Assembly: GCF_009914335.1 (NCBI RefSeq)
Contig: NZ_CP043925.1
Location: forward strand, 1,178,001 to 1,242,000
Source of the DNA: Proteus columbae
Lineage (GTDB): Bacteria > Pseudomonadota > Gammaproteobacteria > Enterobacterales > Enterobacteriaceae
Direction of reading: 5' to 3'
Length of the DNA: 64,000 bases
How positions within the stretch are numbered: the first letter of the stretch is position 1; each line of letters starts with the position of its first letter. The notes below the pieces were generated by a model. It made no database searches, had not been told where the DNA came from, and saw only the letters and a list, made by a program, of their open reading frames with translations. Shown in pieces: positions 18,863 through 27,556 of the stretch. The translations under genes were made by a program, and so were the position numbers.

Positions 18863-20242
18863 ATGACATTGAGTCAGCAGTTAGCCCAATTTATTACCAC
18901 AACCACATTTTCTGATTTACCTGCTCAAGTTGTTAGCCGAGCTAAAATTCATTTATTAGATACATTAGGTGTCGCTTTGGCTGGCAGTGTGCAGCAAAGT
19001 GCAATTCAAGGGCGACAAGGTGTTGCTTTTTTACCTGATAGTCAAGGTGATATCCCTATTTGGGGAAGTTCACAAACGGCAAATACAACCGTGGCAGCTC
19101 TTGCCAATGGAATTGCAGCACATGCTTTAGATTTTGATGATACACATACCGATTCCATTACACATGGTAGTGCAGTATTAACACCAATTGCTTTTTCATT
19201 GGGTGAATCTATCGGTGCATCATCACAAGATATTTTAACGGCGTGGGTGATTGGCTGGGAAGTCGCGGCGAGAGTAGGCTTAGCAAGCCATAGTGGATTT
19301 CATCAGCGTGGTTTTCATGCCACCGCAATTGCTGGTATTTTTGGCGCAACGGCTTGTGCCGCTTCACTATTAAAATTGACGCCTGAACAAACTGTGAATG
19401 CATTAGGGTTAACAGGAAGCCAAGCAGCTGGAGTGGCTGAATATCTTACTAATAGCTCATCTTCTAAATGCTTTCATGCGGGATGGGCTGCGCAATCAGG
19501 TATTATCGCCGCATCATTAGCAAAAGGTGGAATGACAGGCCCTGAAACAATATTTGAAGGTCGGTATAGCCTTTATCAAACCCATGGTATTCGAGAGCAA
19601 GCGCAACCAGAACAAGTCGCATTGGGATTAGGTGAAGTATGGGAATTTTTAAATGTTTCTATTAAGCCTTATCCGGTGTGCCATTTTGCTCATGCAACGG
19701 TTGATTGTGGGCGTAATTTGCTGAAAAAAGGGATCACCGCTGATGATATCGAGAGTGTCGAGTGCGTTGTCGATCCAGTAGCTGCTGCCTTGATTTGTGA
19801 GCCACCTGAAACAAAATGGGCGCCTCAAACAGCTTATGGCGCTAAATTTAGTTTGCCGTGGTTATTTGCTGCGGGTTTTTTAGATAATGCATTAACGCTA
19901 TCTTCATTATTACCTGAAAACCTCCAACGGGAAGATATTCAATCGTTAGCGAAGCGTGTAAGTTATCGTTATCCCGAAAAAGGAGAAATTCCATTTCCTA
20001 CTTATTTTCCCGGGTTAATTTTCGTGACATTAAAAAATGGCGAAAAGATCACGGAGAGATTAGATATTCAGTATGGTAACCCGAAGAATCCAATGATAGA
20101 TAAAGATGTGATCAGTAAGTTTTACGATAATGCATCTTTGGTGATAGAAGCTGAACAATCGGCACAATTAGTTGAGAAAATACTGCATTTCGACAATGTA
20201 ACTATTTCAGAAATAACACAATTATTACGTGTTAAAAAATAG
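18863..20242 (+). CDS. MmgE/PrpD-family protein
   Basis: A 459-residue member of the MmgE/PrpD family. Known members include 2-methylcitrate dehydratase, cis-aconitate decarboxylase and iminodisuccinate epimerase, all acting on di- or tricarboxylates. Visible blocks are HLLDTLGVALAGS, ALDFDDTHTDSITHGSAVLTP, the helical GFHATAIAGIFGATACAA segment, KCFHAGWAAQSGI, and KPYPVCHFAHATVDC. GAGG lies upstream of the ATG. No prpB or prpC is nearby, so methylcitrate metabolism is unlikely. Next to a succinyl-type lyase, an epimerase or dehydratase role on the lyase's substrate is more plausible. Confidence 0.85.
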   Translation: MTLSQQLAQFITTTTFSDLPAQVVSRAKIHLLDTLGVALAGSVQQSAIQGRQGVAFLPDSQGDIPIWGSSQTANTTVAALANGIAAHALDFDDTHTDSITHGSAVLTPIAFSLGESIGASSQDILTAWVIGWEVAARVGLASHSGFHQRGFHATAIAGIFGATACAASLLKLTPEQTVNALGLTGSQAAGVAEYLTNSSSSKCFHAGWAAQSGIIAASLAKGGMTGPETIFEGRYSLYQTHGIREQAQPEQVALGLGEVWEFLNVSIKPYPVCHFAHATVDCGRNLLKKGITADDIESVECVVDPVAAALICEPPETKWAPQTAYGAKFSLPWLFAAGFLDNALTLSSLLPENLQREDIQSLAKRVSYRYPEKGEIPFPTYFPGLIFVTLKNGEKITERLDIQYGNPKNPMIDKDVISKFYDNASLVIEAEQSAQLVEKILHFDNVTISEITQLLRVKK

Positions 20243-20281
20243 AAGGTTAAGCTGAAATCGTATAAACAAGATTATTGTGTG

Positions 20282-20308
20282 AAGGATTGGTTTTATCTGC
20301 CAATCCTT
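20282..20308. terminator. Hairpin between convergent PrpD-like and FabZ-like genes
   Basis: AAGGATTGG (20282-20290) and CCAATCCTT (20300-20308) form a perfect 9-bp stem between two convergent stop codons. The T-runs are weak on both sides. Confidence 0.6.
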
Positions 20309-20311
20309 TAT

Positions 20312-20737
20312 CTATTGTCTTGCACACATAAATTCAGATGTACAAACTATCTTTTCTCCAATTTTCACCGTACCTGAAAAGCTAACAATAGTGCGTCGCT
20401 GTCGGCGAAACTGGATCTCAATAAGTAGCTGATCGCCTGCTTTTACTACGTCATAAAACCGAGCATTCTTTATGCTGGCAAAATAACATTGCTGATCCTC
20501 ACTCATAGGTGAAAGGTAGTAATGTGCAAGAATGCCCGAAGCTTGAGCCATGCTTTCAAGGAGTAATAAAGGTGGGTAAAACTCGCCAAAAACAACGGTG
20601 TCATTGGTTGTGACATTTTTAATGGCTGTTAATTTGCCACTGGCAAGTTCAGCGGGCGTAGAAATAACGCGATCAATTAATAAGAATGGATAACGATGAG
20701 GCAATATTTCCATTATTTCACTGACGGAAATGGGCAT
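20312..20737 (-). CDS. FabZ-like hotdog protein lacking the catalytic His
   Basis: A 141-residue single-hotdog protein. The FabZ start signature LPHRYPFLLIDRV (residues 12-24) and the helix LLLLESMAQASG with its acidic residue (Glu61) are kept. The loop between them is shortened and reads VFGEFYPP where FabZ has the GHFP-type motif, so the catalytic His is replaced by Glu and about five residues are gone. The rest of the sheet is preserved (KNARFYDVVKAGDQLLIEI). It may be a thioesterase or dehydratase-like paralogue with altered chemistry, or a binding protein. It is not the housekeeping fabZ, which sits in the lpx locus. A strong GAGGAGA site precedes the ATG. Confidence 0.75.
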   Translation of the reverse strand: MPISVSEIMEILPHRYPFLLIDRVISTPAELASGKLTAIKNVTTNDTVVFGEFYPPLLLLESMAQASGILAHYYLSPMSEDQQCYFASIKNARFYDVVKAGDQLLIEIQFRRQRRTIVSFSGTVKIGEKIVCTSEFMCARQ

Positions 20738-20947
20738 ATATTTTCTCCTCGTTGTGATGATAGAACAAATAGGCTTTTTACAATAAAGGTGGCTATTATT
20801 CCATTCTTATTCAATATGGTACAGTATTGGGCTATGTTTTAGCGAAGAAATTTTGGTTAAGTGAATAACAAAGACCAGAATAGGAAAAATCCAGTCTTTG
20901 TTACTTCTCATTTTTTGATGAGTTATCGAAATAATTTATTTTTTTGG

Positions 20948-21856
20948 TTATTCTTGTTGTAGCGTGATATCTGCATGATTAATCACTTCATTTTGTTCAT
21001 TTTTCAATGAATCAAACAGAATTTGTGCCGCTTTCCCTGGGCTATTAGAATTAAAATAAAGGTTATAACGGATCGCAGGTAAAGCAGGTAAACCTTCTTT
21101 TTCGCCTAAAATACGCAAATCATCACCAGAAAGCTCAATTGAACGCGCCATAATCCCTAAACCAGCTCGTACTGCCGCTCTTGCACCAGAAAGTGTGGTT
21201 GCAATATAAGCAATTCGCCAACGAATACCTTGTTGATCAAGATGATTTATCATCATATCGCGGTAAGTGCTTGGCTCATCAAGCACCACGAGAGGTAACG
21301 GCTCATCAAGATCAAATCTAAAATGTTTTCCGCAATACCATAATGAAGGTGAAACGCGTAATACGATTTTAGGATAACCCACATGCTCTTCAGTAGAGAT
21401 GGCTAAATCTAGCTCATTGTTTTCTAACATAGACATTAAAAACGGACTACGTTTAACAATAATTTCCATAATTAAGCGAGGATAAGCGCCTGAAAAACGA
21501 GCGAGAAGTTCAGGTAAAATCGTGTTTGCGGTGTCATCGGGAGAACCAATTTTTAAAATGCCATCAATCTCTTCATGCATTAGTGAAAGGCATGCCTCAT
21601 CGTTAAGGCGTAAAATACGGCGAGCGTAATTAAGCAGTTGTGTACCCGCTTCTGTCAGTGTTTTATTTCGCCCTTGGCGAGCAAATAGCTCTTTTCCAAG
21701 TAGAGACTCAAGTCGTTGCATCTGTTGGCTAACGGCGGATTGTGTTCGGCAAACGGATTCCGCCGCTGCAGCAAAGGTATTTCCATCGACAACGGCGACA
21801 AAGGTTCGAAGTAAATCAAGTTCTAAGTTAAAAATAGGGCGTTTTGCGGAAGTCAT
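20948..21856 (-). CDS. LysR-family regulator, LrhA/HexA-like
   Basis: A 302-residue LysR-type transcription factor. The N-terminal helix-turn-helix (FNLELDLLRTFVAVVDGNTFAA..., SVCRTQSAVSQQMQRLES) and much of the effector domain (ILKIGSPDDTANTILPELLARF, AGLGIMARSIELSGDDLRIL) resemble LrhA/HexA, repressors of motility and exoenzymes. It is diverged from LrhA and sits beside the accessory lyase cluster rather than next to nuo, so it may be a paralogue with a local target. It could control the divergent lyase/MetC promoter or the FabZ-like gene 210 bases downstream. A 254-bp spacer separates it from dinG. Confidence 0.88.
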   Translation of the reverse strand: MTSAKRPIFNLELDLLRTFVAVVDGNTFAAAAESVCRTQSAVSQQMQRLESLLGKELFARQGRNKTLTEAGTQLLNYARRILRLNDEACLSLMHEEIDGILKIGSPDDTANTILPELLARFSGAYPRLIMEIIVKRSPFLMSMLENNELDLAISTEEHVGYPKIVLRVSPSLWYCGKHFRFDLDEPLPLVVLDEPSTYRDMMINHLDQQGIRWRIAYIATTLSGARAAVRAGLGIMARSIELSGDDLRILGEKEGLPALPAIRYNLYFNSNSPGKAAQILFDSLKNEQNEVINHADITLQQE

Positions 21857-22110
21857 TATAGATATCTCTTAACTGGTGTTGTTGTGCTTAATAAAACAAA
21901 AGAAAAATATTTTTATAAGACTATTTTGGATGTTGCGTAACCAATACTCATACTATGAAGAGTTGAATGAATAATCCATAACAAAGCTCAATAATTTCGA
22001 GAAGTTATCCATTCTTTGATGAAAAAAACATGCAAGCAAAGGTAACTACTGATTTTTATACAGTGTTATGAGACAATGACGCCTTTCTTAAAATCAGTTA
22101 CAGAGTGGTT

Positions 22111-24219
22111 ATGTCCCTTTCTCAATCCGTTAAAAATCAAATAAGTCAGTGGTATAAAGCCCTACCAGAGCATATCGAAGGGTTTATTCCGCGTGCCCCA
22201 CAGCGTGAAATGATAGCTGAGGTAGCCAAGACTTTTTCTGATGAAACGGGGCGCCATCTTGTTATTGAAGCCCCTACTGGGGTGGGTAAAACACTCTCTT
22301 ATCTTATTCCGGGGATTGCAATTAGCCGTGATGAGAAAAAACCGCTGATAATTAGTACGGCGAATGTGGCACTGCAAGATCAAATTTATAGTAAAGATCT
22401 GCCATTACTTAAAAAAATCATTCCTGATCTTACGTTCACAGGCGCTTTTGGTCGTGGGCGTTACTTATGCCCTCGTAATTTAGATGTGATTTGTGCCACT
22501 GAAGGCGAGCAAATCGACTTAATGTTTTTGCTTGAAGATAAAGTGGATGTGGCGACCAGTGCAGAAAGAGAAATTTGCCAAGAGCTCAAAAATGATTTCA
22601 CTAGTTTCGGCTGGGACGGATTACGCGATCACCATAAACGAGCATTAACCGATAGTTTATGGCGTAAAATCAGTACGGATAAAATGAATTGTTTAGGGCG
22701 TAATTGCCAATATTATCATCGTTGTCCTTTTTTTATTGCGCGTCGTGAAATTGATGAAGTCGATGTGGTTATTACCAATCACGCTTTAGTAATGGCAGCA
22801 ATGGAAAGTGAATCCGTGTTACCTGATGCTAAAAATCTGCTTTTGGTACTTGATGAAGGGCATCATATTCCTGATGTTGCGCGCGATGCACTTGAAGTCG
22901 AAGGGGAAATAACCTTAGTTTCCCTTAATAATCAGCTTGATAATATCACTCGTCATGTTAGTCAGTATTTAGCGCAATTTATTCCTGTAAGACCGCCTAA
23001 ATTGGCTGATCCTATTCGTTTTGATGCTCATATTGCTAAGTTACGTGAAGCCTATCAAGAGGTTGATACATTCACGCGAGCATTATTACCAGAACGTAGT
23101 GAACAAGATGAATATCTCTTCCCGTTAGGTGAATTACCTGAACAACTTCTGTTAAGTTGCCAGACATTATTTAAGCTAACGGATGGTTTAAAAATGCTGG
23201 GCGAAGCTATTTTAAACGATTTAACAGAACGGACAGCGAAAGAAGACGTTGTGCGTTTACATCGTGCCATTTTAACTACCAGTAGGATGGTGGGTTATTT
23301 AGAAAATATGGCGAAACTTTGGCGCTTAGCCACATTAGAGCAAACTTCAAAAGCACCAGTATCCAAATGGTTAACTCGTCGTTACGATAAAAAACAGTCT
23401 CATCTCTATTTTCATTGTGCTGGCATTCGGGTTAGTGAGCAATTGACGCAATTATTATGGAAAAATATTCCTCATGTGGTTATTACGTCTGCAACATTAC
23501 GTTCATTAAATAGCTATTCTCGTATTCAAGAATTGACGGGATTAAGCGAGCAATTTGATGATCGCTTTATTACGTTGTCTTCGCCTTTTGAACATCAAAA
23601 GCAAGGCAAACTCGTGATCCCCAAAATGCACTATGAGCCAACTATGCTCCATGAACGTGAGCATTTAAAAGAGATGGCTCGTTATTTTCGCCAAGAAATG
23701 GAAGAGAATAATCATCGAGGGCAATTGGTTTTATTTAGCAGCCAACGTGCAATGGATGGCTTTTTAGAAGAAGTGAAAGACTTGCGTTTATGCTTATTAG
23801 TACAAGGTGATCAACCACGCTATCGATTAGTTGAAACACATTGCAAGCGTATTGATGCGGGTGATAATAGTGTATTAATTGGCTTACAATCTTTTGCTGA
23901 AGGTCTAGATTTAAAAGGTGATTACTTAACGCAGGTACATATCCATAAAATTGCCTTTCCTCCAGTGACTGATCCAGTGATTGTAACTGAGGGAGAGTGG
24001 TTAAAATCACTCAAACGTTATCCTTTTGAAGTGCAAAGCTTACCCAGTGCATCGTTTAATTTAATTCAGCAAGTTGGGCGTCTTATTCGTAGTCATCACT
24101 GTCATGGTGAAATTGTCATTTATGACAGACGTTTATTAACAAAAAACTACGGTTCACGCTTATTAACGGCACTGCCAGTTTTTCCAATTTATCAACCGGA
24201 TATGCCTAAAGAGAAGTGA
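22111..24219 (+). CDS. dinG: ATP-dependent DNA helicase DinG
   Basis: An XPD-like 5'-3' helicase that resolves R-loops and replication barriers, 702 residues. Walker A EAPTGVGKT (about 53-61), TANVALQDQIYSKD, and the Fe-S cluster cysteines at C120 (GRYLCPRN) and in NCLGRNCQYYHRC are present. So are the DEAH-type VLDEGHH and a C-terminal helicase motif QQVGRLIRS. I start at ATG 22111 (MSLSQSVKNQ) since it aligns with E. coli DinG; an upstream GTG adds two residues. It is monocistronic, followed by the long AT-rich gap 24220-25150. Confidence 0.96.
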   Translation: MSLSQSVKNQISQWYKALPEHIEGFIPRAPQREMIAEVAKTFSDETGRHLVIEAPTGVGKTLSYLIPGIAISRDEKKPLIISTANVALQDQIYSKDLPLLKKIIPDLTFTGAFGRGRYLCPRNLDVICATEGEQIDLMFLLEDKVDVATSAEREICQELKNDFTSFGWDGLRDHHKRALTDSLWRKISTDKMNCLGRNCQYYHRCPFFIARREIDEVDVVITNHALVMAAMESESVLPDAKNLLLVLDEGHHIPDVARDALEVEGEITLVSLNNQLDNITRHVSQYLAQFIPVRPPKLADPIRFDAHIAKLREAYQEVDTFTRALLPERSEQDEYLFPLGELPEQLLLSCQTLFKLTDGLKMLGEAILNDLTERTAKEDVVRLHRAILTTSRMVGYLENMAKLWRLATLEQTSKAPVSKWLTRRYDKKQSHLYFHCAGIRVSEQLTQLLWKNIPHVVITSATLRSLNSYSRIQELTGLSEQFDDRFITLSSPFEHQKQGKLVIPKMHYEPTMLHEREHLKEMARYFRQEMEENNHRGQLVLFSSQRAMDGFLEEVKDLRLCLLVQGDQPRYRLVETHCKRIDAGDNSVLIGLQSFAEGLDLKGDYLTQVHIHKIAFPPVTDPVIVTEGEWLKSLKRYPFEVQSLPSASFNLIQQVGRLIRSHHCHGEIVIYDRRLLTKNYGSRLLTALPVFPIYQPDMPKEK

Positions 24220-24813
24220 TTTTCTATTATATTATAGAGATTTTACTTTTGTTAGTGATTTATGCTTCTCTAACTTACTTTGATATATTTATTAATGTGT
24301 TATTAATAAATATAGGCTATTTACTATAAATTTTTATTCTTAATAAAATAAAAATTGTTTTTTTGTTTAAAATAATAAAAGTCATTTTATGGTTAAATAT
24401 ATTTAATCATTTCGTTTTGTTTTTATTTAAGATTCTGTCTGATATTATTAACTTGTATTTTTTATGAATCTTATTAATAATTAAAAAATAAAAATATCTT
24501 ATATTTAAAATTAAATAATTATTTTACATAAATTAATATAATTATAACAAAATAAACAATTACATTGTAATGTTCTTATTTTTATTAATTTAGAAAAAGT
24601 GAATACTTTATTTAGAAATTATCACTCTGATGTTTTTTTAAATTATTTATTTTATATTAAATAGTATGCGATAATCTTTTTTTATTTAGTTAAGATAAAT
24701 GCTCAATAAATTTATAAAAAATAACAGTCATTTTAATTAACTGATTTATTTGGCTTTTTTGTTTTTATTTTCTCGTTTTTTTATAGGGTTATTTTTATGA
24801 CTTTATTTCTATT

Positions 24814-24827
24814 TTGATATGTATCAA
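24814..24827 (+). promoter_or_regulatory. FNR-type box upstream of the hydrogenase operon
   Basis: TTGATATGTATCAA is a perfect match to the FNR consensus TTGAT-N4-ATCAA. It is about 324 bp before the first gene of the operon. A -10-like TAAGGT at 24851-24856 is at the distance expected for class II activation. Confidence 0.65.
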
Positions 24828-24902
24828 TAAAATTAAATATATTTAATTAATAAGGTTGTAAGCTGTTTTTTTTTAATTTCTCTTCAGTACAATATATCTC
24901 AT

Positions 24903-24983
24903 AAACACCCTATCACTTATTGAATTAAAAAAATCTCTCCTGATTTTCTTAAATGAAACGATGATTGCTGATAGGGTGTTTTT
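24903..24983 (+). ncRNA. Candidate structured leader or sRNA with long-range stem
   Basis: AAACACCCTATCA (24903-24915) pairs perfectly with TGATAGGGTGTTT (24969-24981), and T continues to 24983. Inside the 53-nt loop is a hairpin AAAATC/GATTTT (24930-24935, 24942-24947) presenting TCTCCT, which is complementary to a Shine-Dalgarno sequence. The element sits just after the inferred FNR-controlled start. It may be an FNR-controlled small RNA ending at the T-run, or a leader that regulates the operon. The structure is seen; the function is inferred. Confidence 0.4.
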
Positions 24984-25150
24984 ACTCAAATAAACTAGGT
25001 TCTTTAAGGTTAATACTTATTTTAAGTATTGATCTTTTTATTAATAAAATCATATAAATATATTTAACAAAAATAAGTTTTAATTCTTTATATATTACTA
25101 CTCTTAAACGGTAGTTTTATTTATATATTAAAGCAGGAGCATTGTAAAAA

Positions 25151-26707
25151 ATGAAATCTATTCTCCCTACAAAAGAAGAGAGTGACGAGAAATTATTATC
25201 TCGGCGTTCTTTCTTTTCATTTGCTGGAAAGATGAGTCTTGCGGCAGGGGTAACCGCTGTAACGGCGGGATGTGATGGTAATATTTCTGGAGGTACTGGC
25301 TGGGTTCCCGAGCAATACAATGCAAAAGGCACTTTTCCTGTACAAGTCCGAGGCCGAATTCCTATTGATCCTAATAATGTGGCAATTTGTCGTGATGATA
25401 AAAAATGCATTTTATGTGGTCAATGTGTTGAGGTGTGTGAAAAAGTACAAACGGTGATGGGAAATTACGATTTACCGTTAATTGATAGCGTTCCTTGTAT
25501 TGATTGTGGACAATGTACGCTTTGGTGTCCAACAGGTGCAATAACAGAAGTTGATGATACGGATAAGGTGATTAGGGCTTTATTAGATCCAACACTGCAT
25601 GTTGTTGTTCAAACCGCGCCCGCTACGCGCGTTGCTTTGGGTGAAGAGTTTGGTATGCAGCCGGGTAAGGATATTGAGTTACTGCAAGTTGCTGCACTGA
25701 GAAAACTGGGTTTTGATAAAGTTTTTGATACGAACTTTTCTGCTGATCTGACCATTATGGAAGAAGCGACAGAATTACTGCAACGAATTCAAAATAATGG
25801 CGTATTACCACAATTTACATCATGCTCGCCGGGTTGGGTTAAATTCTGTGAAATGTTTTATCCTGAATTGATCCCTAATTTATCTTCAGCAAAATCACCC
25901 ATGACAATGTTGGGAACGATGATAAAAACCTATTATGCCAAAGAGCAAAATATCGATCCTACCAAAATTGTCTCTGTTGCCATTATGCCATGTACTGCTA
26001 AAAAATCAGAAGCGGCACGCCCTGAAATGAATGGCGCTAGTGTGTTATGGGAAAAACCTGATCTTCGTGATGTTGATATCGTGCTAACAACAAGAGAGCT
26101 CGCCAGATTAATTAAAAGTCACAATATCGATTTAACGTCTCTTCAACCCGCAAATTATGATCGCTTAATGTCTGAATACAGTGGTGCTGGTGCTATTTTC
26201 GGCGTGACAGGGGGTGTGATGGAAGCGGCGGTCAGAACCAGTTACTACTTTATTACAGGTGAAAGACCACCAGAGCCTTTATTTAATTTGCAACCTGTAC
26301 GTGGATTAGAAGGTATTAAAGAAGCCGCTCTGGATATTCCGGGAGTGGGGGAAATTCGCGTGGCAGTTTGCTCTGGTATGGGAAATGCGCGTCCTGTCTT
26401 AGAAGCAATTCAAAAAGGGGAAAAACAGTGGCACTTCGTTGAATTTATGGGATGTCCTGGTGGGTGTATTGCGGGAGGAGGACAGCCTCGTTCGGCATTA
26501 CCGCCTTCTGATGAAATACGTGCTTTACGCATGAAAGCGCTTTATAGCAAAGATGAACGCGCCACAATCCGCTTGAGTTATGAAAACAGTGAAATTCAAA
26601 GTATCTATAAACAATTTTTAGGTGAACCTTGTGGTGAACGTGCTCATCAATTGCTTCATACGCATTACCAAGATCGCAGTATTCATTTTAACAAAAAAAA
26701 AGCTTAA
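25151..26707 (+). CDS. Tat-exported [FeFe]-hydrogenase-like catalytic subunit
   Basis: A 518-residue [FeFe]-hydrogenase family protein. Layout: twin-arginine signal (SRRSFF at 17-22, hydrophobic stretch, then TAGC at 38-41 that may be a lipid or cleavage site). Two [4Fe-4S] ferredoxin motifs follow (Cys 86, 89, 92, 96 and 116, 119, 122, 126). The H-cluster domain has L1 TSCSPGW (223-229), L2 MPCTAKKSE (279-287) and L3 EFMGCPGGCIAGGGQP (431-446). A fused small-subunit-like C-terminus ends at LLHTHYQD. The proton-path residues Glu205, Glu208, Arg212 and Ser245 align without gaps to Clostridium CpI. L1 has Ser226 where CpI has its second Cys. It heads an operon with HybA- and HybB-like genes. 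No HydE, HydF or HydG lies in the window. Confidence 0.85.
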   Translation: MKSILPTKEESDEKLLSRRSFFSFAGKMSLAAGVTAVTAGCDGNISGGTGWVPEQYNAKGTFPVQVRGRIPIDPNNVAICRDDKKCILCGQCVEVCEKVQTVMGNYDLPLIDSVPCIDCGQCTLWCPTGAITEVDDTDKVIRALLDPTLHVVVQTAPATRVALGEEFGMQPGKDIELLQVAALRKLGFDKVFDTNFSADLTIMEEATELLQRIQNNGVLPQFTSCSPGWVKFCEMFYPELIPNLSSAKSPMTMLGTMIKTYYAKEQNIDPTKIVSVAIMPCTAKKSEAARPEMNGASVLWEKPDLRDVDIVLTTRELARLIKSHNIDLTSLQPANYDRLMSEYSGAGAIFGVTGGVMEAAVRTSYYFITGERPPEPLFNLQPVRGLEGIKEAALDIPGVGEIRVAVCSGMGNARPVLEAIQKGEKQWHFVEFMGCPGGCIAGGGQPRSALPPSDEIRALRMKALYSKDERATIRLSYENSEIQSIYKQFLGEPCGERAHQLLHTHYQDRSIHFNKKKA

Positions 26708-26725
26708 AGATTGAGGAAACACATT

Positions 26726-27556
26726 ATGTCTAAAGGTGTATTAGTCGATCTTACAAAGTGTATCGGCTGCGGTAGTTGCACAGTTGCATGCAAAATGTAC
26801 AACGAAAATAAATGGATAGAAGACAGACAACCTACAAGTGGTGAGAATGCCAAACTTGCGGATGAAAACTGGACGGTTATCAAAACAGTCACGGTTGAGA
26901 AAGAAGATAAAGCGGTTTGGCGTTATGTTAAAGAGCAATGTTTTCACTGTATTGATCCCGCGTGTGCTTCAGCATGTTTTGCAAAAGCCTTCCAAAAAAC
27001 ACCAGCAGGGCCAGTGGTTTATTATCCTGATCTCTGTGTGGGTTGCCGATATTGCATGGTGGCATGCCCGTTTGATATTCCTAAATATGAGTGGGAAAAG
27101 TCACTTCCTTATGTCACTAAATGCATGATGTGCTCATCTCGTGTGGAAGAAGGGCAATCTCCAGCATGTGTTGCAGTATGTCCTACTCAAGCCTTGGTAT
27201 TTGGTGAGCGACAAACCTTATTAGAAAAAGCCAGAGAAACCATCACGAATAATCCAGAATATGTTCAACATATTTATGGTGAGAAAGAAGTGGGGGGGAC
27301 TGAATGGCTCTATATTTCCGATGTGCCATTTGAACAGCTTGGCTTTAAAACGGGATTAACGGAAAAACCACTCTCTTCTTATACCTCTGATTTTATGAAA
27401 TATACGCCGATAGCAGGCGCTACTTGGGCTGTGATTTTGGGTGGTATTGCCATGTTTAATCACAGAAAAGATAAAGTGAGCCGCGATGAGCAATCGCATC
27501 AGCATCTAGAGCATAACCAGAATAGTACTGATGAAGAAACAAGGAGATCAGAATGA
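26726..27556 (+). CDS. HybA/DmsB-like four-cluster ferredoxin with C-terminal membrane anchor
   Basis: A 276-residue electron-transfer subunit with four [4Fe-4S] motifs: CIGCGSCTVAC near the N-terminus, CFHCIDPACASAC, CVGCRYCMVAC, and CMMCSS...ACVAVC. A hydrophobic anchor (YTPIAGATWAVILGGIAMF) lies near the C-terminus, as in HybA of hydrogenase 2. Unlike HybA it has no Tat signal of its own. If it sits in the periplasm it would have to hitch-hike with the Tat-tagged catalytic subunit. ATG 26726 has TGAGGAAAC upstream. It overlaps the next gene by four bases (ATGA at 27553-27556). Confidence 0.9.
   Translation: MSKGVLVDLTKCIGCGSCTVACKMYNENKWIEDRQPTSGENAKLADENWTVIKTVTVEKEDKAVWRYVKEQCFHCIDPACASACFAKAFQKTPAGPVVYYPDLCVGCRYCMVACPFDIPKYEWEKSLPYVTKCMMCSSRVEEGQSPACVAVCPTQALVFGERQTLLEKARETITNNPEYVQHIYGEKEVGGTEWLYISDVPFEQLGFKTGLTEKPLSSYTSDFMKYTPIAGATWAVILGGIAMFNHRKDKVSRDEQSHQHLEHNQNSTDEETRRSE

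Larger units (their letters stand above)
24220..25150 (+). promoter_or_regulatory. 931-bp AT-rich control region upstream of the hydrogenase operon
   Basis: This long spacer has no coding frame I can support and is visibly richer in A+T than its flanks, suggesting silencing (H-NS type) or acquired DNA. It contains a perfect FNR-type box (24814-24827), a long-range 13-bp stem (24903-24981) with an internal hairpin, and near 25010-25030 a small AATACTT/AAGTATT hairpin. If the FNR box centres at about -41.5, transcription would begin near 24862, leaving a leader of about 290 nt. Confidence 0.5.
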
